In this document: positions 54,098 to 60,868 of the stretch, in pieces
Position numbering within the stretch: position 1 is the stretch's first letter
How the letters are laid out: every line of letters begins with the position of its first letter
NCBI RefSeq assembly: GCF_001552655.1
Contig: NZ_BCRP01000002.1
Location: 62,001-126,000 of the forward strand
DNA from: Alicyclobacillus kakegawensis NBRC 103104
Lineage (GTDB): Bacteria; Bacillota; Bacilli; Alicyclobacillales; Alicyclobacillaceae
DNA: 64,000 nt
Direction: 5' to 3'
The notes under the pieces: generated by a model
What the model was told of the DNA's origin: nothing
Seen by the model: the letters and a program-made list of their open reading frames with translations, nothing else
Database searches by the model: none
Made by a program: the position numbers and the translations under genes

Positions 54098-54127
54098 GTT
54101 ATACTCATTCCCTGGACAGGCTTGCAA
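54098..54127 (-). promoter_or_regulatory. Promoter of the hemEHY operon
   Basis: On the minus strand TTGCAA (54127-54122) and TATAAC (54103-54098) are 18 bases apart, about 105 bases before hemE. The leader shows no recognised riboswitch. Confidence 0.6.
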
Positions 54128-54170
54128 CCAAGACCAAGCGCAACGTGGATGGCGGCGTGCGAACTGTCGC

Positions 54171-54200
54171 TTAACGGTCACAACCATGATGAGCTATAAT
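54171..54200 (+). promoter_or_regulatory. Promoter of the bacilliredoxin gene
   Basis: TTAACG (54171-54176) and a perfect TATAAT (54195-54200) with an 18-base spacer lie 64 bases before the start codon. Confidence 0.65.
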
Positions 54201-54264
54201 AAGGAAGACGACCCTTTCGGTCTCCCCATTGCATTTGGGAACAATTTCCCAAGGAGGTATGGAG

Positions 54265-54696
54265 ATGGCGATGGAACTGGATTTCTATGCGATGATGGTC
54301 CAGCCGATGCGCGACGAGTTGACGCAAATTGGCTTTCGTGAACTGCGTACACCCGAAGAGGTGGACGAAGCTCTGCAGAAACAGGAGGGCACCACACTTG
54401 TGTTTGTCAACTCGGTGTGCGGCTGTGCCGGCGGCATCGCCCGTCCCGCCGCGGGACAGGCGCTCCAGCACGACAAACGCCCGGACAACTTGGTGACCGT
54501 GTTCGCCGGTCAGGACAAAGAGGCGACCGCGCGGGCCCGCGAATATTTCGAGGGGCTGCCGCCTTCCTCGCCGTCGATGTTCCTGTTCAAGGACGGCAAA
54601 TTGGTCGGGGCCCTGCACCGGCACGACATCGAGGGCTCCGACGCCGAGACCGTGGCGGGCAAGTTGAAATCCTTGTTTGACGAATTCTGCGCCTGA
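54265..54696 (+). CDS. brxB: BrxA/BrxB family bacilliredoxin
   Basis: A 143-residue thioredoxin-fold protein with the family motif [14 protein letters not shown]; Cys52 and Cys54 form the CGC active site. Bacilliredoxins remove bacillithiol from S-bacillithiolated proteins after oxidative stress, so this organism probably makes bacillithiol. The sequence [20 protein letters not shown] is nearly the same as in B. subtilis YqiW (BrxB). AAGGAGG at 54250-54256 supports ATG 54265 (8-base spacing) over ATG 54259. Confidence 0.92.
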   Translation: MAMELDFYAMMVQPMRDELTQIGFRELRTPEEVDEALQKQEGTTLVFVNSVCGCAGGIARPAAGQALQHDKRPDNLVTVFAGQDKEATARAREYFEGLPPSSPSMFLFKDGKLVGALHRHDIEGSDAETVAGKLKSLFDEFCA

Positions 54697-54744
54697 CCGG
54701 CTGTACGGGACGGCTGGGCTCGCGGTCGGTCCGCGTCCGGGGTG

Positions 54745-54781
54745 CCGACCACCCGACTCTCGGGTGGTCGGTTTCCTTCTT
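54745..54781 (+). terminator. Terminator after brxB
   Basis: CCGACCACCCG (54745-54755) and CGGGTGGTCGG (54761-54771) form a perfect 11-bp stem followed by TTTCCTTCTT. Confidence 0.85.
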
Positions 54782-54848
54782 ATGATAGAATCAGGACGCG
54801 GGTTCCACTCACGCTCGTGGAGCGGATGTCGCACCTGAGGAGGCGTCT

Positions 54849-55511
54849 ATGGCTCGAAAACACGGAATGGAAGAGTATTTAGAAGCCATCTATGTCCTGG
54901 AAGGAGAAGGGGAAACGGTCATCCCCTCCCGGTTGGCCGACTACCTGGGCGTGGCTCGGCCAACCGTGACGCAAACCGTCCAGCGTCTGACCCAGTCTGG
55001 CTACGTGCACACGGGCGAAGGTAAGGAAATTCAATTGACCGAGACCGGACGCCAGCGGGCCGAACAGGTGGTGCGGCGGCATCGCCTCCTGGAGCGTTGG
55101 TTGACGGACGAACTCGGACTTGATTGGGCTGACGCCCATGTGGAGGCCGGGCGGCTTGAGCACAGCATCTCCCCTCTGGTGGAGCGCCAGTTGTTTGAGC
55201 GGCTGGGACACCCGACCACCTGCCCGCACGGCAACGTCATTCCCGGGTCCGGCGCATCGCAGCCGGCGGGGCAGCCGTTGTCCGAGGTCGCGGCGCCCGC
55301 GGACGTAAAGGTCATCCGCATTGTGGAGATCGCGGAGGAAGACCTTGATCTTTTGCGTTTCTTGCACAAGGCCGGCATCATCCCAGGCAACCGGTTGCAC
55401 CTGGCGCGCGGGATAAATCCGTACGAGGCCGGCATCGAAGTGGTGGTCGGCGGGGCCACCTATGCCTTGGACGAGAGCGTGGCCCGCCGCGTGTTGGTGC
55501 AGCCGGCCTGA
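54849..55511 (+). CDS. DtxR-family metal-dependent transcriptional regulator
   Basis: A 220-residue three-domain regulator: winged helix (1-65, LADYLGVARPTVTQTVQRL as recognition region), dimerisation and metal-binding domain (66-140, with EHSISPLVERQLFERLGHP and CPHGN), and a C-terminal FeoA/SH3-like domain (about 148-220). The CPHGN motif and the third domain favour the iron-type DtxR/IdeR branch over the shorter MntR, but the metal needs testing. By family knowledge it would repress metal uptake genes when metal is plentiful. ATG 54849 follows GAGGAGG. Confidence 0.88.
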   Translation: MARKHGMEEYLEAIYVLEGEGETVIPSRLADYLGVARPTVTQTVQRLTQSGYVHTGEGKEIQLTETGRQRAEQVVRRHRLLERWLTDELGLDWADAHVEAGRLEHSISPLVERQLFERLGHPTTCPHGNVIPGSGASQPAGQPLSEVAAPADVKVIRIVEIAEEDLDLLRFLHKAGIIPGNRLHLARGINPYEAGIEVVVGGATYALDESVARRVLVQPA

Positions 55512-55665
55512 CCTGGGCATAACCAGCAAACCTTTCGTCCACCTTAACGAGGGTATCCGATTCTGGATCCTATGCGCGTGGCAGGGCGCGAGCAGAGAGC
55601 TGGCTCTGTTCCCCGGAGCAAGCTGCACCGGCACTGCGACCTGCAAGGTGGAGGAGTGTTTGCCC

Positions 55666-56526
55666 GTGAGTTTTGCTGGGAAACGTACATTCTGGGGCTG
55701 GTTGCGCTGCCTGACGGCGTGTTTGACGACTGTGGCGTGGACGGCAAGCGTGGCCTTGGCGCGAGAGGAGGCTCCGCAGCGTGTCTACATCAACGCCCGC
55801 GCCGCCGTCGTTCTTGATGCCGAGAGTGGGCGGGTTCTGTACGCCAAAAACGCCGACGAGCCCCGCTACCCGGCCAGCACCACCAAATTGATGACGGCGA
55901 TTCTGCTGGTGGAGTATCTGCATCTGAACGATCCCGTGTACATCAGCGAGGCGGCCGCCCACCAGCCGCGGGTTCGGCTCGGATTGCGCCCCGACACGTA
56001 CATCACAGCCGAACAGGCGCTCCACGCCCTCATCATGAAGAGCGCCAATGACGTCGCCTACGCTGTTGCCGAGACCGTGGGCGGATCGCAGTTGGGATTT
56101 GCCCGCATGATGAACGTGAAGGCACGGCTGTTGGGCTGCACGCACACCAACTTTGTCACCCCCAACGGTCTGCACGAGGATGAACACCAGGCTTCGGCCC
56201 GCGATATCGCGCTGATTCTTCGCGAGGCGGTCCGCCATCCCGAGATTGTCCAAGCCATGCAGACGCAGCAGTACACCATAGGCGACAAGACCATCCGCAA
56301 CGGCAACCGCCTGATCTATCTGCGCGATACCCCGTTTGGCGAGGTGGTGGGCGGCAAGACCGGTTACACCATCAAAGCCATGTACTGTTTGGCGTTTGCC
56401 GTGCGCCAACATGGACGCCTGCGGATTTCGGTCGTGCTCGGGGCGCCGCGCAAGAGCGCGATGTACCGGGAGACGCAGCGTTTGCTGGGCTTTGCGGCGG
56501 ATAACCGAGCTGTCCAACTTGTGTAG
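55666..56526 (+). CDS. D-alanyl-D-alanine carboxypeptidase (DacB/DacF-like)
   Basis: A 286-residue serine peptidase of family S11 that trims the terminal D-Ala of peptidoglycan stem peptides. A signal peptide ends after SVALA. The three active-site motifs are PASTTKLMTA, KSANDVAY and GGKTGYTIKA. The protein stops soon after the peptidase domain, so the PBP5 C-terminal beta domain and amphipathic anchor found in DacA and DacF are missing. GTG 55666 has GGAGGAG 9 bases upstream and begins just before the signal peptide; earlier starts would add an odd extension. It may act in vegetative growth or sporulation. Confidence 0.87.
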   Translation: MSFAGKRTFWGWLRCLTACLTTVAWTASVALAREEAPQRVYINARAAVVLDAESGRVLYAKNADEPRYPASTTKLMTAILLVEYLHLNDPVYISEAAAHQPRVRLGLRPDTYITAEQALHALIMKSANDVAYAVAETVGGSQLGFARMMNVKARLLGCTHTNFVTPNGLHEDEHQASARDIALILREAVRHPEIVQAMQTQQYTIGDKTIRNGNRLIYLRDTPFGEVVGGKTGYTIKAMYCLAFAVRQHGRLRISVVLGAPRKSAMYRETQRLLGFAADNRAVQLV

Positions 56527-56784
56527 GGACCCGCGCATCGGGTCGAACGGCTGATGCACAAGCAGGTAGCCAGGGTCAACACCCCCGGTCTGCGGCCACC
56601 GTTTCATACGCTCGCCTCTCCCACCCCCTTGCTCATTCACCGTCTGCCAACCGATTGCGGCGTGTGCCACATCGAAACAAGCCGTCCCCGAATATGTTGG
56701 GGTGACGACGCTGCGCGGGGGCGGAGGACGGATTTCGCGCCTTGCGAAAGGAAGCTGCTTGAGCGGAGCGATGGGGGTGGCACC

Positions 56785-57018
56785 ATGCGGCGGTCGGTTG
56801 CCTTGGCGTATGTGTTGTGGTTTTTCTTGGGGTATCTCGGGATCCACCGGATGTACTGCGGGCGGGTGGTGAGCGGGGTGATCATGTTAACTCTCACCAT
56901 TCTCGGCGGCGTCACGTTTCCCATCCTGATCGGCCACCTGCTGATGTTCGTCGTCGGCGTGTGGTGGTTGGTGGACCTGTTTTTGACAGCCGGGATGGCG
57001 CAGGAGCCCCAGCGCTGA
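56785..57018 (+). CDS. TM2 domain membrane protein
   Basis: A 77-residue protein with two membrane helices and the TM2 domain pattern: AYVLWFFLGYLGIHRMYCGR, then GVIMLTLTILGG and GVWWLVDLFLTAGM. TM2 proteins are widespread and of unknown function in bacteria. ATG 56785 follows a GGGGGTGG site. The preceding 258 bases hold nothing recognisable. Confidence 0.8.
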   Translation: MRRSVALAYVLWFFLGYLGIHRMYCGRVVSGVIMLTLTILGGVTFPILIGHLLMFVVGVWWLVDLFLTAGMAQEPQR

Positions 57019-57037
57019 CGACGGCCCGGTCGTCGCC

Positions 57038-57067
57038 TTGCTCGTACCGGGTGCGGTCTGCTATGCT
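57038..57067 (+). promoter_or_regulatory. Putative promoter of dusB
   Basis: TTGCTC (57038-57043) and TATGCT (57062-57067) with an 18-base spacer, about 45 bases before the chosen start codon. Confidence 0.5.
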
Positions 57068-57113
57068 TTGGGGATAGATGTATGACCGTGCATGTTGGAA
57101 CGAGGATGCAGCG

Positions 57114-58115
57114 ATGGGGGGATGCTGTTTGCGCGAGCTGACGATTGGGGGCGTACGCATTGAGGACCCGGTCATTTTGTCGCCCATGGCCGGGGTATGC
57201 AATCCGCCTTTCCGCCGTCTGGCCAAGGAGCTTGGCGCCGGCATGGTCTGTGCCGAGATGGTCAGCGACAAGGCGTTGGTGAACGGGAACAAAAAGTCAC
57301 ATAAGATGCTGACCATCCTGCCGGACGAGCACCCGGTCAGTCTGCAATTGGTGGGGTATGACCGGGAGTCGATGATTCGCGCCGCCGAGATGGTCGGCGA
57401 AACCAATGCGGACCTGATTGATATCAACATGGGCTGTCCCGTGTTGAAGATTTACAAGAACGGATCGGGCGCCGCGTTGGCGCGCGACCCTGAATACGCC
57501 GCCTCGATTGTGCGGGCTGTGGTTGACCGCGTGGACAAGCCGGTCACTGTCAAATTCCGCAAGGGATGGGACGACGATCACGTAAATGCGGTGGAGGTGG
57601 CGCAGGCGGTGGAGGCGGCCGGAGCCAGCGCGGTGGCCGTGCACGGCCGCACCGCCAAGCAGATGTACAGCGGCCGCGCCGATTGGTCCATCATCCGTGC
57701 GGTGAAAGAGGCGGTGCGTATCCCGGTCATCGGCAATGGGGACGTCACCAGCCCCGAGGACGCCGAGCGCATGTTCGACGAGACGGGTTGCGATGCGGTG
57801 ATGATTGGGCGGGCTGCGCTGGGCTATCCTTGGATTTTCCGCGAGGTCGTCCACTACTTGCGCACGGGCGAAAAATTGGCGCCTCCCAGTGTGGAGGAGC
57901 GCATCCGGACCGCCATCCGCCACCTGGAGCTGCTGGTTGAATACAAGGGCGAGGACATCGGGGTCAAGGAGATGCGCAAGCACGCGGCTTGGTACATCAA
58001 GGGCCTTCCCGGATGCGCGGAGATGCGCGGCGTCATCAACCAGCAAACCACCCTCGTGGGCATGCGGGGCTGCCTGGAGGCGTTTTTGGACGGCATGCTC
58101 TCGAAGGCGTCTTGA
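57114..58115 (+). CDS. dusB: tRNA-dihydrouridine synthase B
   Basis: A 333-residue FMN-dependent TIM-barrel enzyme that reduces uridines in the tRNA D-loop; the length equals that of B. subtilis Dus. Motifs: LSPMAGVCNPPFRRLAKELG in the FMN-binding start, NMGCPVLKIYKNGSGAAL with the catalytic cysteine, VHGRTAKQMYSGRADW and IGNGDVTSPEDA. ATG 57114 starts close to the conserved region; an in-frame ATG at 57078 would add 12 residues. Transcription is alone here, facing the MFS gene. Confidence 0.94.
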   Translation: MGGCCLRELTIGGVRIEDPVILSPMAGVCNPPFRRLAKELGAGMVCAEMVSDKALVNGNKKSHKMLTILPDEHPVSLQLVGYDRESMIRAAEMVGETNADLIDINMGCPVLKIYKNGSGAALARDPEYAASIVRAVVDRVDKPVTVKFRKGWDDDHVNAVEVAQAVEAAGASAVAVHGRTAKQMYSGRADWSIIRAVKEAVRIPVIGNGDVTSPEDAERMFDETGCDAVMIGRAALGYPWIFREVVHYLRTGEKLAPPSVEERIRTAIRHLELLVEYKGEDIGVKEMRKHAAWYIKGLPGCAEMRGVINQQTTLVGMRGCLEAFLDGMLSKAS

Positions 58116-58198
58116 CGCGCTGGGCGGCAGGCGCCAGGCCCGCCGCTGGTCGGGCCGGCAATCATCCGCCAGCGGTCTGAACGGCCCACGCGTGGGCT

Positions 58199-59440
58199 TC
58201 AGTCTCCGCCTTGCGCCGCGTCCAGGGACCGTCCCAGCGTTTCCCGGCCGAAGATGAGCACCACCAGGAAACCCACAATGACAGTGGCGAAGAAGATCGT
58301 GAACATCGCCGTGATGCTGACGCCGCTGCCCAGCAGCGCACCGACCAAAAACGGGGCGATGATGCCGCCGATGCGGCCAAAACCGGCGGCCCAGCCGATC
58401 CCGGAGGCGCGAGCGAAGGTGGGAAATTGCTCTACTGTAAATATATAGGTACTTGCGAACGCGGCCAGCATGAAGTAGTTGAGGCAGAGGCCAAACAAGA
58501 TCAGCCAGAGTGTGTTCGGCGCGTACCCGAAGCCGAGGGCGGACAGGGCGGTGAACAGCATGGCCGGCACCAGGATGCGTTTACGGCCCCACTTCTCCAC
58601 CAACCAGGCGGCCGTCAGATAGCCGGGGATCTGGGCGATGGTCATGATGAGCACGTAGCCGATGCTGTGCACCAGGTTGTAGCCTTTCAGCGTCATCACC
58701 GACGGCAGCCACACCGACATGCCGTAATACGCGAAGTTCATCACAAGCCACAGCACCCATGTGACCAGTGTCCCGCGCAGAATCCCGGGGCGCCACAGGG
58801 TCGCGATGGAGCGGGACATCGACCGGCGCTGCAGGGCCTGAAACTTAGGGGTCTCGGGCAGCGACTGTCTCAGGACGAGCGTGAACAGGGCGGGAATCGC
58901 ACCGATTAAGAACACGATGCGCCAACTGGTCCAGGGGACGACAAAGAACGAAATCAGCGCCGCCAGCAAAGACCCGCCCGCCCAAAACGATTCTAGGAGC
59001 ACCACCCTGCGGCCACGGACCGACTCAGGTGAGGATTCCAGAACGTAGGTGGTCGCCACCGGCAATTCGCCGCCCAGGCCGAGTCCGACGAGAAAGCGCA
59101 GGACGATGAACACAGCCAGGGAGCCGGCAAACGCCGTCAGCCCCGTGGCCAGGCTGTAGATGAGAATGGTCCACATAAATACAGTGCGGCGTCCAAAGCG
59201 GTCGGCCAGGGAGCCGGCAAACGCCGAGCCAATCGCCATACCGATGAAGCTGACACTGCCCAGTACGCCCATGACGCTGGGGCCCAGGTGCCACAGGGCG
59301 GCGATGGACGTGAGCACGAACGACAGCAGGGCGTTGTCCATCGAATCGAACAACAGTCCGATTCCGGATACCGACAACAGGCGCGCTGCCGAAGGCTGCC
59401 GCTCATCGGCCGCGGGGGACGATACAGTGACGTCGTTCAT
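58199..59440 (-). CDS. MFS transporter (sugar porter/AAHS-like)
   Basis: A 413-residue twelve-helix transporter. The MFS signature after TM2 is GSLADRFGRRTVFM and its second-half repeat is LVEKWGRKRILVPAM; VLRFLVGLGLGGELPVA is typical of the sugar-porter and aromatic acid/niacin (NiaP, B. subtilis YceI) groups. The substrate may be an organic acid or vitamin but is not certain. GAAAGGAG precedes the ATG on the minus strand. A perfect palindrome GCCCACGCGTGGGC (58184-58197) lies just beyond its stop. Confidence 0.87.
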   Translation of the reverse strand: MNDVTVSSPAADERQPSAARLLSVSGIGLLFDSMDNALLSFVLTSIAALWHLGPSVMGVLGSVSFIGMAIGSAFAGSLADRFGRRTVFMWTILIYSLATGLTAFAGSLAVFIVLRFLVGLGLGGELPVATTYVLESSPESVRGRRVVLLESFWAGGSLLAALISFFVVPWTSWRIVFLIGAIPALFTLVLRQSLPETPKFQALQRRSMSRSIATLWRPGILRGTLVTWVLWLVMNFAYYGMSVWLPSVMTLKGYNLVHSIGYVLIMTIAQIPGYLTAAWLVEKWGRKRILVPAMLFTALSALGFGYAPNTLWLILFGLCLNYFMLAAFASTYIFTVEQFPTFARASGIGWAAGFGRIGGIIAPFLVGALLGSGVSITAMFTIFFATVIVGFLVVLIFGRETLGRSLDAAQGGD

Positions 59441-59587
59441 GGCGGTCACTCCTTTCTCAACAGGTGGTTTGGCGCCCGCCCAAGGGGCGAGGTTGGTACC
59501 GACATATGCCGCTGCGGCCACGGTGGTGCATCCGGTGGATGGGGCGGCGGACCAGCTCCGGCGCCGCAGGAAACGGGGGGACAAGCG

Positions 59588-60868
59588 TTGCGTTCGTTTC
59601 GCATTTTGCACACGGCCGACCTGCACCTGGGTTCACCCATGGCCGGGTGGACGCAGCAACTGCCTGAGGCTTGGCGCCAGCGCATCCGCCATGCCGTGGA
59701 CGGCGTCTGGCAGCGGATTGTCGACCTGGCGCTGGCCGAGCAGGTCGACGTGGTGACCATCGCCGGCGACCTGTTCGACCGCGCGGACGCGCCGATGGCC
59801 GTTCATTTCGAGTGGTTACGCGGTCTTGAGCGGCTGGCTGCAGCCAACATCCCGGTCGTGCTCTGCCACGGCAATCACGATCCGCTCGTCTCACCACCCC
59901 CTGTTCCCTGGCCGGACCTGGTGCACGTCTTGCCGGCCGCTCCCGTTGTTCCCGACGCGTCGTATGTGGCTCCCTCGGTGCATCTGTCGCTGGCACCCGA
60001 CACGAGGCTCCAGGTGAGCGGTTTTTCCTATCCCGCCCGCGCCTTGACGCCGTCTTTGGCCTATGCCTTCGTACGCGACCCGGGCGCGGATTTTGCTGTG
60101 GCGTTGTACCACGGCGCGGTCGGCTCTGCGCACGGGCACGCGGCTTACTGTGCGACCAGCGAGACGGAACTGGCGCAGCGGGGGTTTGACGTCTGGGCGC
60201 TCGGCCACATCCACCAGCCCAAGGTGCTGCGCGGGCACAGCCCGCTCATCGTCTACCCAGGCAATCCGCAAGGGCGCAGTCTGCAGGAGACCGGGCCGCG
60301 CGGCTGTTTTTTGTTGGACGTGTCTTCGCAGGGGGCGGTGCAAACCCGCTTTTGGCCGACCGCCGACCTGGTCTGGATGGAGTGCGAAGTGAGGACGGAG
60401 GGAGACTCGCTGGCGGGCCTGCGTCAAGCTGTGCTGGAGCAGCTGGGCGCATTGTGCGAGCGCTGCCCGGGACAATGGCTATTGGTGCGGGTGCGGCTGG
60501 TTGGAGAGGGCCGAGTGGCCGCGGCGCTCGGCGATCCGGCCGAGGTGCTGGAGGCAGTGCGTCAAGAGGTGGCGGCGCGCGCATGGCCACTGTGGGTGGT
60601 CGCGCTGGAGTCTCAGGTCGCTCCCCCATTGGACCTTGAGGCGCTCGCCCACAGCCCGGAGTTGTTGGGAGAGTTGGTCCGGGTATACCGCCGCTACCGG
60701 GAGCAGCCGGCGGCGGCCAGAGAGCTTTTGCGGCAGGAGTTGGCGGACGTGTTTCACCACGGCAACGATCTGTCTGTGGACAGCCTGTCCGACGCCGACG
60801 TGGCGGAACTGCTGGCGGCCGCCTTCCGGCTGCTGGCGACATGGGCTGTGCAGGAGGATGCGGGATGA
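59588..60868 (+). CDS. Metallophosphoesterase exonuclease, YhaO/SbcD-like
   Basis: A 426-residue calcineurin-fold phosphoesterase. Metal-binding motifs occur in order: LHTADLHLGSP, IAGDLFDRA, CHGNHDP, YHGAVG and LGHIHQPK. Such enzymes pair with an SMC-like ATPase as the Mre11/SbcD nuclease of a DNA-end processing complex. The following gene, overlapping by 4 bases (ATGA), encodes that ATPase, and the pair matches B. subtilis YhaO-YhaN. TTG 59588 is preceded by GGGGGG at 59576-59581; the family start lies immediately after. Confidence 0.88.
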   Translation: MRSFRILHTADLHLGSPMAGWTQQLPEAWRQRIRHAVDGVWQRIVDLALAEQVDVVTIAGDLFDRADAPMAVHFEWLRGLERLAAANIPVVLCHGNHDPLVSPPPVPWPDLVHVLPAAPVVPDASYVAPSVHLSLAPDTRLQVSGFSYPARALTPSLAYAFVRDPGADFAVALYHGAVGSAHGHAAYCATSETELAQRGFDVWALGHIHQPKVLRGHSPLIVYPGNPQGRSLQETGPRGCFLLDVSSQGAVQTRFWPTADLVWMECEVRTEGDSLAGLRQAVLEQLGALCERCPGQWLLVRVRLVGEGRVAAALGDPAEVLEAVRQEVAARAWPLWVVALESQVAPPLDLEALAHSPELLGELVRVYRRYREQPAAARELLRQELADVFHHGNDLSVDSLSDADVAELLAAAFRLLATWAVQEDAG

